A stretch of 64,000 nucleotides of DNA from Streptomyces sp. V3I7 (GCF_030817495.1 NZ_JAUSZK010000001.1:124001-188000), one strand, 5' to 3'. Shown: positions 43,609 to 54,998, counted from the first letter of the stretch. Notes: a model not told the origin generated them from the sequence alone. Translations and numbers: made by a program.

Positions 43609-46215
43609 TCAACTCAGCGACGCCGCGGCGCCGTCGGGCTGGGTCAGGGGTGTCGCTCTTGCCGCCTTCGCCGCCGGCCCGGCGGCGAGAGCCTGCTCCG
43701 GGGCGTCCGGCAGATCCGCGGCGGGGTTTCCGCCCCACCATGCGTCCGGGGGGACCTCCTCGCCCTTCATCAGGAAGGAGTCGGGTGCCAGGACGGCCCG
43801 GTCGCCCATCGTCACGCCGTAGTGCACATGCGAGCCGACGCCGAGCGTGCAGCCGTCGCCGAGCGTGCTGGCGTCGGACTTGAAGGTGCCGTCCTCCTGC
43901 GAGTGGCACTGGATCTTGCTGCCGGCGTTGAGGGTGCACTCGTCGCCGATGGTGGTGAGTGTCCGCTCCGTGAGGTAGCAGCCGTCGTCGAACACCCTGG
44001 CGCCGATGCGCACGCCCAGCAGCCGCCAGATCAGGCTTTTGAAGGGGGTGCCGTTGTACAGGTTGAAGTGCTCGTCCGGGATCTTCCACAGGCGCTCGTG
44101 CCACCAGAAGTACGGCTCGTAGATGGAGCACAGCTTCGGGCTCAGCCGGCGGAAGGAGGCGATGGCGCGTTCCAGCAGGACGTAGTAGAGGGTGGAGAAC
44201 GCGAGCGTGACCGCGAGGTACGCGGCGATGACCACGTTGCCGACCACGCCGTACAGGTCGACGCAGGCGAGGGCGAACAGGGTGAGCGCGAAGGTGTGCA
44301 GCCAGCGCGCGCACAGCATCACGGCCATCGAGCGGAGGTTGTAGCGGTTCTTCGCCGCGAGCCGGCGGCGCAGGGTGTCGCCGGCCCTGAGGTCGTCGAA
44401 CCGGGTGTCGCGCTCCACCGTCCGCGGGATCTCGAAGCAGGGCGAGCCGAGCAGTCCGACGCCCTCGCGGATCTCGCCGTCGAGCGGGACCATCACCTTC
44501 GTCGCGAGCAGGCAGTTGTCGCCGGTCCTGCCGCCCGCCGGGTAGGCGATGTTGTTGCCGAGGAAGCTGTGCGAGCCGATCGAGGTCCGCGAGAGGCGGA
44601 AGGAGGTGCTGGAGAACTCGGCGTTCATGACGGACAGTCCGTCGGCCACCATCGTGCCCCGGCCGACCGAGACCAGGTAGGGGCTCTCGTGCTGCACCTC
44701 GGTGCCGAAGTTGGAGCCGGTCTGCTCGACGTGGGACAGGTCGTAGCCGAGGCCGCGCAGGTAGTAGACGATGTAGGAGCTGTCGCCGAAGAGCCAGGCG
44801 AAGAACTTGATGTTCGTCATGCGCGCCACAGCCCGCTGCACCGCGTAGTGGAACCCGTAGAGCGGGTAGACCCGGTCGGGCTCGATGACCAGGTTCATCA
44901 GCCGCGGGAGGGTGAACAGCGCGGCGAGGCCGAGGATCACGAAGCCGAAGAAGAGCACGGCGGACAGGATCAGGGCGTCGTCGATCAGCGCCCACGCGGT
45001 GAGTCCGGCCGCGCCGGGGCCCAGCCGGTCGCCGACCGCCGGTACCTCGGTGAACAGCATGTACATCCCGCCGACGCCCAGCGGCACGTACAGCAGGAGA
45101 AGTTGGAGCAGGGTGCCCAGGGCGAACCAGGTCCGGCGGGCGCCGCCGCAGCTCGCGGGCGCGACCCTGACGTAGTCGACCTGCGTGGGCTCGGCCGGGC
45201 AGCCGTGCCAGTGCTCGCCGGCCGGGACCCGCTGGCCGCGGTACAGGGCGGAGGAGTGGCCGAGCTGGGCTCCGTCGCCCATCCACGTGTCGATGTCGAG
45301 GACGGTCTTCTCCCCGATGAACACGTCGCGGCCGAGCGTGATCCGGCCGGTCTGGATCCGTCCCGCGTGCGCCCGGTAGCACAGGAGGAACGAGTCCTTG
45401 CGGATCACCGTGCCGGAGCCGATCGTGAGCAGGTCGGTGCAGACCGGGACGGTGTGGGTGAGGATCGTGACGCCCTTGCCGACGCGCGCACCCAGGGCCC
45501 GCAGGTAGAGCACGTACAGCGGGTTGCCGATGAACAGGATCATCGGGTTGGCGTGGATCAGGACCTTGACGAGCCAGAACCGCATGTACGCCACTCCCCA
45601 GACGGGGAACACGCCCGTCTTCCAGCGGCCCACCAGCAGCCACTTGGCGAGGACGGGGAACACGCACAGCGCGACGAACCCGACGCTGCCGAAGAGCAGC
45701 GAGCGCAGGTAGATGTCGAGCGCGCCCGAACCGGCGGCGACCCATGCGTACCCGCGTGCGGTGACCAGTCCCGCCGCACCCGAGTAGGCCAGGAACGCGA
45801 GGAGTTGGAAGGTTCCGCAGAGGACGTACGCCAGCCGTCTCGACGTCGGGGCCGGGGCCTCGGGTGTCGTCGGCGCGGCGGGCTGTGCCGGGCGTGCCGG
45901 GTCCGCGGCGGTCGCGGGGGTTGTCGCGGGCGTCGTCGCCGCGAGCGCGGTCGCGAGGCTCCGGATCGTGGGGTTGCGGTAGATGTCCTTGATGGACGGG
46001 GACGGCAGGTCAGGACGCTTCCGCAGCCGTGCGCAGAACTGGGCCATCACCAGGGAGTTGGCACCGAGGTCGTCGAAGAAGTGGCTGTCGACGGGGACCC
46101 GTTCGACGCGGGTCACGTCGGCCAGGACTTCGGCGAGTTTTTCGCCGACGGCTTCGTCCGGCCCGGAAACGGTCTCGTCCGGCCCGGATATGTGGACCTC
46201 GGAGGGGTGCTCCAC
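43609..46215 (-). CDS. Pls/PosA-like membrane synthetase lacking an adenylation domain
   Basis: 868 residues; AGGAGG seven bases before GTG 46215. Domains: carrier (~20-92) with Ser54 in D-D-L-G-A-N-S-L; Ala/Pro/Thr linker (93-125); then membrane segments interleaved with three left-handed-beta-helix/acyltransferase-like repeats (~240-345, ~555-640, ~780-850; e.g. GRDVFIGEKTVLDI, GSHSFLGNNIAYPAG, GDECTLNAGSKIQ). This is the layout of epsilon-poly-lysine synthetase (A-T-membrane-C1-C2-C3, ~1,300 residues) minus its A domain. In Pls the tandem domains form isopeptide bonds. Here the A domain must come in trans, presumably from the next gene. Confidence 0.82.
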   Translation of the reverse strand: MEHPSEVHISGPDETVSGPDEAVGEKLAEVLADVTRVERVPVDSHFFDDLGANSLVMAQFCARLRKRPDLPSPSIKDIYRNPTIRSLATALAATTPATTPATAADPARPAQPAAPTTPEAPAPTSRRLAYVLCGTFQLLAFLAYSGAAGLVTARGYAWVAAGSGALDIYLRSLLFGSVGFVALCVFPVLAKWLLVGRWKTGVFPVWGVAYMRFWLVKVLIHANPMILFIGNPLYVLYLRALGARVGKGVTILTHTVPVCTDLLTIGSGTVIRKDSFLLCYRAHAGRIQTGRITLGRDVFIGEKTVLDIDTWMGDGAQLGHSSALYRGQRVPAGEHWHGCPAEPTQVDYVRVAPASCGGARRTWFALGTLLQLLLLYVPLGVGGMYMLFTEVPAVGDRLGPGAAGLTAWALIDDALILSAVLFFGFVILGLAALFTLPRLMNLVIEPDRVYPLYGFHYAVQRAVARMTNIKFFAWLFGDSSYIVYYLRGLGYDLSHVEQTGSNFGTEVQHESPYLVSVGRGTMVADGLSVMNAEFSSTSFRLSRTSIGSHSFLGNNIAYPAGGRTGDNCLLATKVMVPLDGEIREGVGLLGSPCFEIPRTVERDTRFDDLRAGDTLRRRLAAKNRYNLRSMAVMLCARWLHTFALTLFALACVDLYGVVGNVVIAAYLAVTLAFSTLYYVLLERAIASFRRLSPKLCSIYEPYFWWHERLWKIPDEHFNLYNGTPFKSLIWRLLGVRIGARVFDDGCYLTERTLTTIGDECTLNAGSKIQCHSQEDGTFKSDASTLGDGCTLGVGSHVHYGVTMGDRAVLAPDSFLMKGEEVPPDAWWGGNPAADLPDAPEQALAAGPAAKAARATPLTQPDGAAASLS

Positions 46216-46550
46216 CGTTCGACCTCCTGGAGGGCGTTTGCGGCGACCAGTCACGGGACTGAGCGCTCTTCCCTGATCACGAACCGCGGGTTTCAGTGTC
46301 GGCCGACCGCCGTCGGGGTGCCACTCCGAGCCGATCACGGTGCGCGACCCCGGTGCCGACGGGCCGGGAATTGCCTGGCTCCGCGCCGGGCGGGGGCGTC
46401 GCAGGGATCACCCGTATGGCGGGCCGGCCCGGCCCGGTGGGGCCTCTGCGCCGCCGCCGGGATCAAGGACGGCGTTTCGCTTGCGCGCCACAGACTTGAA
46501 TGATTCGCTTTTTTATACCGTTCGGGTGTCGAGGGGAGTAGGTTCGGGAC
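46216..46550. promoter_or_regulatory. Divergent intergenic region between the Dap/Pls operon and furA
   Basis: 335 bases without a gene. It must hold the operon promoter on the minus strand and the furA promoter on the plus strand. The only AT-rich part is 46491-46520 (CTTGAATGATTCGC and a run of T ending TATACC), just before furA, where FurA-type autoregulatory boxes lie in other actinomycetes. No Fur box was recognisable near the operon start. Confidence 0.45.
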
Positions 46551-46988
46551 ATGACCGCAGACCAGACTCCGACCACTGCCGAGGAGCTGCGCGGTGCAGG
46601 CCTGCGAGTGACGGCCGCTCGTGTCGCGCTGCTGGAGACCGTCCGGGGCGGTGACCACCTCGGAGTCGAGGCGATCGCCTCCGGGGTGCGCGGCCGCGTC
46701 GGCCACATCTCGCTCCAGGCCGTCTACGAGGCCCTTCACGCGCTGACCGCGGCGGGGCTCATACGCCGCATCGAACCGGCCGGCAGTCCGGCCCGCTTCG
46801 AAGGACGCGTGGGCGACAACCACCACCACGTCGTGTGCCGCTCCTGCGGCGCCGTCACGGACGTGGACTGTGCGATCGGACGGGCCCCCTGTCTGACCCC
46901 GTCCGAGGACCACGGCTTCTCGATCGACGAGGCCGAGGTCACCTACTGGGGCACCTGCCCCGGATGTTCCACCCCTCAAAGTTCCTGA
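46551..46988 (+). CDS. furA: Fur-family peroxide/iron regulator FurA
   Basis: 145 residues. Winged helix LRGAGLRVTAARVALLETVR, VGHISLQAVYEALHALTAAG, then the dimer domain with metal ligands in N-H-H-H-V-V-C-R-S-C-G and a C-terminal C-P-G-C. Placed 50 bases upstream of katG, the conserved furA-katG (or catR/furS) arrangement in which oxidation of a Cys/His metal site releases repression of both genes. Confidence 0.92.
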   Translation: MTADQTPTTAEELRGAGLRVTAARVALLETVRGGDHLGVEAIASGVRGRVGHISLQAVYEALHALTAAGLIRRIEPAGSPARFEGRVGDNHHHVVCRSCGAVTDVDCAIGRAPCLTPSEDHGFSIDEAEVTYWGTCPGCSTPQSS

Positions 46989-47008
46989 GCAACAAGTTCC
47001 TGAGCAAC
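46980..47008 (+). repeat. 14-15 bp tandem duplication across the furA stop
   Basis: AGTTCCTGAGCAACA at 46980-46994 is followed directly by AGTTCCTGAGCAAC at 46995-47008. The furA stop TGA lies in the first copy. A recent duplication by slippage; it does not alter the coding sequence before the stop. Confidence 0.8.
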
Positions 47009-47014
47009 GTGTGA

Positions 47015-49276
<2,262 letters not shown>

Positions 49277-49316
49277 CGAGGACCGGCGATCGGGTTCTGA
49301 GGATCTGACCGACGCA

Positions 49317-49349
49317 TCCGGGCCGGCCCCCGCCGCGGGCCGGCCCGGA
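49317..49349 (+). terminator. Hairpin terminator after katG
   Basis: Perfect 13-bp GC stem (TCCGGGCCGGCCC and its complement) with a 7-base loop, 40 bases past the katG stop. No T-run, as is common in Streptomyces. Confidence 0.75.
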
Positions 49350-49498
49350 CGTGTCCGCTCGTGCGCATGCGGGTCTGTGCCGTGTGCGCGAACTGGTGCT
49401 CCGTGCCGCCCCGGACGATGCTGGTCAGTAGACCTCTGGTCGCACCGGTCCCCGCCGGGATCGGGCAGGACGAACCAGCAAGGGCGAGATGAGCGGCG

Positions 49499-51913
49499 AT
49501 GGAGCGACCTCCCACCCCTCCCGGCAACCGTCCGGACCAGCCGGAAGCGTCCCCCGCCGAGCCGCCCGGCACCGCCACGGCCACGATCAGTGACCAGGGC
49601 GTCGTGACGGGCTGGAGCGACGGTGCGCAGCGGCTGCTCGGCTACGCGGCCCCGGAGATCGTCGGCCGCCCCGCGACCACGCTGCTCGCGGACGGTGCCG
49701 AGGACACGGCGGCCTGGCGGGCGAGCGCGGGGCAGGACCGCCGCTGCGGCACCGTGGCGCTGCGCCACCGGGACGGCCGCAGGCTGAAGCTGGGCGTGCT
49801 CGCGCACCGCCGGACCCGCGACGGCGCACCGGCCGAGTGGCTCCTGGTGTCCCCGGTGCCCGGGACCCGCCGCTCACCGGTCGACACGGCGCTCCAGGAG
49901 TGGACGTTCAGCCAGTCGCCGTGCCTCCAGGCGATCTTCGACACGGGCCTGCGTCTGGTACGGGCCAACGCGGGGATGGAGCACGCGCTGTCCCTCGCCG
50001 AGGCCGCCATGCGCGGGCTGCTCCTCTCGGACATCGCGCCCGGCCGGGCGAACGAGGAGACCGCCCGGCAGCTGCGCCGGGCCCTGGAGACCGGCGAGCC
50101 GCAGCGGGCCACGGCACGCTTCCACCCCGCGGACGGCGGCCCGGTGCAGGACTGGCCGGCGTACCTCACCCCGCTCAAGGACACGGACGGCCAGGTGCGC
50201 GCCGTCTCCCTGACGGCGCACCACGCCCCGCAGGAGCCGGGCCGCCTCCTCGCCGAGACCCGTACGCGCATCGGCACCACCCTGGACCTGGGCCGCACCG
50301 CGCAGGAGCTCGCCGACCACACCGTGCCCCGGCTCGCGGACTTCACGGCCGTCGACCTGCTCGACTCGCCCCGGCCCTCGGAGGAGACCTCCGCCCCGGG
50401 TCCGGTGGCCCTGCGCCGGGCCGCGGTGCGCGCGCTCCCGGAGGACGTCCTGTCCTCGGTGGCGGGTGTCGGCGAGCCCACCTCCTACCCGGCGCACTCC
50501 CCGCCCGCGGAGTGTCTCGCCTCGGGCCGGTCCATTCTGCACCGCGCGTCCGACGACGCGGTCACCCGGTGGATCGCCGAGGGCCCCAGCGCCGGGTGGC
50601 TGCGCGCGTCCGGGACGCACTCGGTGCTGGTCGTGCCGATGCGGTCCCGGGGCGCCACGCTCGGTGTGGCGCTCTTCGCCCGCACCGGCGAGCGCGAGCC
50701 CTTTGACGCGCGGGACGTGGCCCAGGCCGAGGAGCTCACCGCCGAGGCGGCCGCCGCCATCGACAACGCCCGCAAGTACACCCGCGCGCACACCACGACC
50801 ATGGCGCTCCAGCGCAGCCTGCTCCCGCAGACGCTGCCCGAGCAGGAGGCGCTCGACATCGGCTCCCGCTATCTGGCGGCCGGTTCCCGGGCGGGCGTGG
50901 GCGGCGACTGGTTCGACGTGATCCCGCTGTCCGGGGCGCGGGTGGCGCTCGTCGTGGGCGACGTGGTCGGGCACGGCGCCCGCGCCTCCGCCACGATGGG
51001 CCGGCTGCGCACCGCGGTCCGCACCCTGGCCGACGTCGATCTGCCTGCCGACGAACTGCTCGCCCACCTCGACGACCTGGTCCTGCACCTCTCCGCCGAG
51101 GAGGGCGGCACGGACCCGGCGAGCGAGGCGGCCGGGGGCATCGGCTCCACCTGCCTGTACGCGGTCTACGACCCGGTGTCGCGCCGGTGCACGCTCGCCC
51201 GCGCCGGCCATCCGCTGCCCGTCGTGGTCACACCCGACGGCCGCGTGCGCTTCCTCGAGGTCCCGGCCGGTCCGCCGCTGGGCCTCGGCGGCTTCCCCTT
51301 CGAGTGCGCCGAGACCGAACTGCCCGAGGGAAGCCTGCTCGTCCTCTACACCGACGGCCTGCTGGAGGCCCGCGACCACGACATCGACGAGGCGCTGGAC
51401 AAGATGTTCGCGGCGCTCGCCCACCCCGCACCGACGCCGGAAGCGGTCTGCGACCGGGTGCTGACGGCCCTGCTGAGCCACCAGCCCGACGACGACGTAG
51501 CCCTGCTCGTGGCGCGTACCCGGGCGCTGCACCCCGAGCACGTCGCGACCTGGGATCTGGACGGCGATCCCTCGGTCGTGGGCCGCGCCCGCAAGCACGC
51601 CGACGACCAACTGCGGGCCTGGGGGCTGGAAGACGCCACCTTCGTCACCGAACTCGTCGTCAGCGAACTGGTCACCAACGCCATCCGCTACGGCCGGGCC
51701 CCGATCCAGCTGCGGCTGATCCACCAGAACAAGACGCTGATCTGCGAGGTCTTCGACTCCAGCAGCACCAGCCCGCACATGCGGCGCGCCCAGACCTTCG
51801 ACGAGGGCGGACGCGGCCTGCTGCTGATCGCCCAGCTCGCCCGGAGCTGGGGCACCCGGCACGACCGCATCGGCAAGACCGTCTGGGCCGAGTTCCCGCT
51901 CGGGGAGGACTGA
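49499..51913 (+). CDS. PAS-PAS-GAF-SpoIIE phosphatase with C-terminal HATPase (anti-sigma kinase-like) domain
   Basis: 804 residues. PAS (~27-115, VVTGWSDGAQRLLGYAAPEI), a PAS-like region (~130-235), GAF (~245-425), SpoIIE (~440-665) with GGDWFDVIPL, VGDVVGHGARASATM, ARAGHPLPV and LYTDGLLEA, and a C-terminal HATPase_c (~680-804) with TELVVSELVTNAIRYGRAP (N-box) and FDEGGRGLLLIAQLARSWG. The fusion can both phosphorylate and dephosphorylate an antagonist, a sigma-factor switch common in Streptomyces. No antagonist (STAS) gene is next to it. Confidence 0.9.
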   Translation: MERPPTPPGNRPDQPEASPAEPPGTATATISDQGVVTGWSDGAQRLLGYAAPEIVGRPATTLLADGAEDTAAWRASAGQDRRCGTVALRHRDGRRLKLGVLAHRRTRDGAPAEWLLVSPVPGTRRSPVDTALQEWTFSQSPCLQAIFDTGLRLVRANAGMEHALSLAEAAMRGLLLSDIAPGRANEETARQLRRALETGEPQRATARFHPADGGPVQDWPAYLTPLKDTDGQVRAVSLTAHHAPQEPGRLLAETRTRIGTTLDLGRTAQELADHTVPRLADFTAVDLLDSPRPSEETSAPGPVALRRAAVRALPEDVLSSVAGVGEPTSYPAHSPPAECLASGRSILHRASDDAVTRWIAEGPSAGWLRASGTHSVLVVPMRSRGATLGVALFARTGEREPFDARDVAQAEELTAEAAAAIDNARKYTRAHTTTMALQRSLLPQTLPEQEALDIGSRYLAAGSRAGVGGDWFDVIPLSGARVALVVGDVVGHGARASATMGRLRTAVRTLADVDLPADELLAHLDDLVLHLSAEEGGTDPASEAAGGIGSTCLYAVYDPVSRRCTLARAGHPLPVVVTPDGRVRFLEVPAGPPLGLGGFPFECAETELPEGSLLVLYTDGLLEARDHDIDEALDKMFAALAHPAPTPEAVCDRVLTALLSHQPDDDVALLVARTRALHPEHVATWDLDGDPSVVGRARKHADDQLRAWGLEDATFVTELVVSELVTNAIRYGRAPIQLRLIHQNKTLICEVFDSSSTSPHMRRAQTFDEGGRGLLLIAQLARSWGTRHDRIGKTVWAEFPLGED

Positions 51914-51959
51914 GGAGGCGGAGGAAAGACCAGTGGTCGGCGGCGGAGCCGGCCGCCCG

Positions 51960-52541
51960 TCACTTGAGCGCGGCGAGGAACTCCTGCGGAGTGATGGCGG
52001 GGCCGCCGTCGATCTTCACGACGGGAATGTTCTCGCCGTCGTGCCAGATGACCGGCGCACCCACGACCCCGAACGAGCCGAAGTTGCCGATCGCTTCGCC
52101 GGCCCAGGTCATGTACGAGTTGTCCGTGACCTTCTTGTCGAAGTCGGCGGAGCGCAGCCCGTCGACGTTGCCGGCCAGGGACAGCAGGAACGACGTGTCG
52201 GAGAACTTGTCCTCACCGGGCGGGAAGGGCTGGTTGTCGAACATCGTGCCCAGGTACTCGATGAACTGCTTCTGTCCGACGTCGCTCGCCGCACCGAGCG
52301 CGCTCAGGCCGGTCTGCGAGCCGGTGCCGCCGACCGTGTCGTCCATCGTCCCCGCGAAGTGGAACTTGACCACGAACTTGCCGTCGTCGGCGCCTTGGCG
52401 AATGGTGTCGAGCAGGCTCTCGATCATCCGGTAGCTCGGGCGGTCACGCAGTTCCAGGAACACCTGGAGCTCGTGGGAGTTCTTGGGGTCGCCGTAATAC
52501 AGAGTGGTGCCGTCGGCACCAGTCGTGTTCGCGGGAGTCAT
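51960..52541 (-). CDS. DsbA-fold protein of the mycothiol-dependent nitroreductase (Rv2466c) type
   Basis: 193 residues from ATG 52541. Thioredoxin-like strand LYYGDPKNSHELQVFLE stands where the C-P-W-C active site sits in Rv2466c; here it is D-P-K-N-S, so both redox cysteines are missing. The helical insert (GTMFDNQPFPPGEDKFSDTS) and C-terminal GSFGVVGAPVIWHDGENIPV strand with cis-Pro match the family. Either a non-redox member (binding or glutathione-transferase-like role) or a catalytically lost copy. Convergent with the phosphatase gene. Confidence 0.7.
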   Translation of the reverse strand: MTPANTTGADGTTLYYGDPKNSHELQVFLELRDRPSYRMIESLLDTIRQGADDGKFVVKFHFAGTMDDTVGGTGSQTGLSALGAASDVGQKQFIEYLGTMFDNQPFPPGEDKFSDTSFLLSLAGNVDGLRSADFDKKVTDNSYMTWAGEAIGNFGSFGVVGAPVIWHDGENIPVVKIDGGPAITPQEFLAALK

Positions 52542-52706
52542 GGCACGAGCTTGGCACAGATGGGACGAGTGGGCATCGTGAGGACTTTTCGGGCGTTGAA
52601 CGGGGCGGCTCTGACATGCCGTTGAGTGGAGCAATCCCCGGTGTGCCCGGATCGGCCGCTCCAGGCTGTATCTCTTGTCGAGACCGCCGGGTGCCAGGAG
52701 TTACGT

Positions 52707-53960
52707 GTGTGGAGGCGTCGCCAGTCGGGCCGGATGAGGCGGGCGAGCAGCGCCACCGGGAGCGGCCGCCGGGAGTCTGCCGCGGACGGGGATGACCGGA
52801 CGCGGCCGCCCGCCGCTCCGACGTGGATGCGCTGGATTCCGGTCTGTTACGTCGTCGGAGTCCTGCTGATCGAACCGTTCACGCCCGTGCAGTGGCCGGT
52901 GAGCTTCCTGCTGATCGCACTGCCGTTGGTGACCGCGTTCGCCTACGGGCCCGTGGTCGTCGCCGCCGTCACCGTACTCGCCGTCGTCCTGGAAGGTGTC
53001 CTGGCCGGCACCCCGTGCTGCGCGGGCCGCGTCGTCGGCTACCAGTGGGACCGGCACTACGTGGCCGCGTACGTCTGCACCGCGCTGGTGGGGACGCTCG
53101 GCACGATCCTGGCGGTCGGCCGGACGCGCCGGGAGCGGACGCTGGCCGACGTGCGCTTCGTCGCCGAGATCGCGCAGCACGTGCTGCTCCGGCCGGTGCC
53201 GCGCCGGATCGGGAACCTCCTCGTGGAGAGCTTCTGTCTCTCCGCCGCCGCGGAGGCGCGCATCGGCGGCGACCTGTACGAGGCGGTTCCCACCCCGTAC
53301 GGGGTGCGTCTCCTCATCGGCGACGTCCGCGGCAAGGGCCTGCTCGCGGTGGAGACGGCCGCGACCCTGCTGGGCGCGTTCCGCGAGGCCGCGCACGACG
53401 AGCCCGACCTTCCGGCCCTGGTCGCCCGGGTGGAGACCAGCATGATGCGCAGGGCCGCGCAGCTTCCGGGGAGCGATGTGAGCGAGCGGTTCGTGACCGC
53501 CGTCTTCGCGGAGATCCCGAGCGACAGCCATGTGGTCCGCATCGTCAACTGCGGCCATCCGCCGCCCCTGCTCATCCGCCCCGCCGAGGTGCGCGAGCTG
53601 GACACCGGCCGCTCCGCGCCGCCCCTGAACCTGGGCATGCTCGTCGGGGACCCGTACCACGTGGACGCCCGTCCCTTCCGGCCCGGCGACCAGATCCTGC
53701 TGTACACGGACGGCATCACGGAGACCCGCGATCCGGACGGCTCCTTCTATCCGCTCGCCGACCGCGTCCGCTCCTGGGGCCGGCTCCGGCCGCGCGAGCT
53801 GATGGAACGGCTCCATCAGGACCTCGTCGAGTACAGCCACGACCACCTCCACGACGACACCGCGGCCCTCACCGCCAGTCTTCTCCCGGATCCGCCCGAC
53901 GTTCCCGACGAACCCGACGGCCGGTCGGAGGCCTGGGAGAGCCGTTCCGACGCACGGTGA
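52707..53960 (+). CDS. Membrane-anchored SpoIIE/PP2C phosphatase
   Basis: 417 residues. AGGAG six bases before GTG 52707 decides the start; longer frames lack a signal. An Arg-rich cytoplasmic N-terminus is followed by three or four hydrophobic helices (~40-145: WIPVCYVVGVLLIEPFTPVQ, VSFLLIALPLVTAFAYGPVV, YVCTALVGTLGTILAVG) and a SpoIIE domain (~165-390) with EARIGGDLYEAVPTPYGVRL, IGDVRGKGLLAVE, NCGHPPPLLI and LYTDGITETRD. A membrane sensor of unknown signal dephosphorylating a cytoplasmic partner. Confidence 0.88.
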   Translation: MWRRRQSGRMRRASSATGSGRRESAADGDDRTRPPAAPTWMRWIPVCYVVGVLLIEPFTPVQWPVSFLLIALPLVTAFAYGPVVVAAVTVLAVVLEGVLAGTPCCAGRVVGYQWDRHYVAAYVCTALVGTLGTILAVGRTRRERTLADVRFVAEIAQHVLLRPVPRRIGNLLVESFCLSAAAEARIGGDLYEAVPTPYGVRLLIGDVRGKGLLAVETAATLLGAFREAAHDEPDLPALVARVETSMMRRAAQLPGSDVSERFVTAVFAEIPSDSHVVRIVNCGHPPPLLIRPAEVRELDTGRSAPPLNLGMLVGDPYHVDARPFRPGDQILLYTDGITETRDPDGSFYPLADRVRSWGRLRPRELMERLHQDLVEYSHDHLHDDTAALTASLLPDPPDVPDEPDGRSEAWESRSDAR

Positions 53961-53970
53961 CTCCGACGCA

Positions 53971-54009
53971 CTGGCATCCCGGCGCGCGGGTACGGCGCCG
54001 GGATGCCAG
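53971..54009 (+). terminator. Hairpin terminator of the membrane phosphatase gene
   Basis: A perfect 15-bp stem (CTGGCATCCCGGCGC and its complement) with a 9-base loop directly follows the phosphatase stop. The ATG at 54003 lies inside the right arm, so it is unlikely to be the start of the next gene. Confidence 0.8.
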
Positions 54010-54020
54010 AGTCGGTGTCC

Positions 54021-54998
54021 ATGCGCGCCGCCTACATCACCGAGCTCGGTCCCGCCGAGGCCATCCGTCTGGGCGAGCTGCCGCCGCCGCTCCCCGGTCC
54101 CCATGACGTGCTGGTGGACGTCGAGTTCAGCGCCGTCAACTCCGTGGACACCTTCGTCCGTTCCGGGGCGTACGGCACGCCGATGCGGTTCCCGTTCGTC
54201 GTCGGCCGCGACCTGGCCGGGACCGTGGCCGCCGTCGGTTCCGCGGTGTCGGCGTTCCGCCCCGGCGACCGGGTCTGGTGCAACAGCCTCGGTCACGCGG
54301 GCCGGCAGGGCGCGGCCGCCGAGCAGGCGGTCGTGCCCGCGGACCGGCTCTACCACGTGCCCGACGGCGTGGATCTCCTCGACACCGTCGCGCTGGCCCA
54401 CTCGGCGGCGACGGCGCATCTCGCGCTGTTCCCGCACGGGCGGTTGCGGGCCGGCGAGACCGTCGCCGTGCTCGGCGCCGCGGGCAACGTGGGCAGCGCG
54501 CTGGTGGTGCTCGCGGCCCAGGCGGGCGCGCGGGTCGTCGCCGTCGCCTCGGCGCGCGACGCGGCGTACGTACGCTCGCTCGGCGCGGACCACGTCGTCG
54601 ACTACCGCTCCCCCGACGCCGTCGAGGAGATCAGGGCCGCCGCCCCCGACGGCGTCGACCTGCACATCGACACCTCGGGACGCAACGATCTCGAGGTCGC
54701 GCTGAACCTCCTCGCGGACCGGGGGCGGATGGTCGTGATGTCCGGGCTGCACACGCGGCCGGTGCTGCCGGCGGGCGCGCTGTACGCGCGGGACCGGTCG
54801 ATCCGCGGGTTCGCCATCTCCAACGCCGACACCACCCAGCTCGCCGAGGCCGCCCGGCGCCTCAACACGCTGCTCGCGGAGGGCCGGATCCGGCCCCGCG
54901 CCGTCGAGGTGCTGCCGCTGAGCGCGGCGGCCGAGGCCCACCGCCGTGTCGAACAGCGCGAGGCGCGCGGCAAACTCGTGCTGCGCGTTGAGGACTGA
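54021..54998 (+). CDS. NAD(P)H quinone oxidoreductase-type MDR protein
   Basis: 325 residues from ATG 54021 (MRAAYITELGPAEAIRLGEL), chosen over ATG 54003, which is within the upstream hairpin. GroES-like N-domain with GRDLAGTVAAVGSAVSAFRP and the cofactor motif VLGAAGNVGSALVVLAAQAG, then ARVVAVASARDAAYVRSLGA. No structural-zinc cysteines, as in quinone reductases. Cytoplasmic detoxification of quinones or enones is likely. Confidence 0.88.
   Translation: MRAAYITELGPAEAIRLGELPPPLPGPHDVLVDVEFSAVNSVDTFVRSGAYGTPMRFPFVVGRDLAGTVAAVGSAVSAFRPGDRVWCNSLGHAGRQGAAAEQAVVPADRLYHVPDGVDLLDTVALAHSAATAHLALFPHGRLRAGETVAVLGAAGNVGSALVVLAAQAGARVVAVASARDAAYVRSLGADHVVDYRSPDAVEEIRAAAPDGVDLHIDTSGRNDLEVALNLLADRGRMVVMSGLHTRPVLPAGALYARDRSIRGFAISNADTTQLAEAARRLNTLLAEGRIRPRAVEVLPLSAAAEAHRRVEQREARGKLVLRVED

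Noticed and set aside
54003..54020. Upstream ATG for the quinone oxidoreductase
   Set aside because: It lies inside the right arm of a perfect 15-bp terminator stem; the ATG at 54021 begins the conserved MRAAY sequence.
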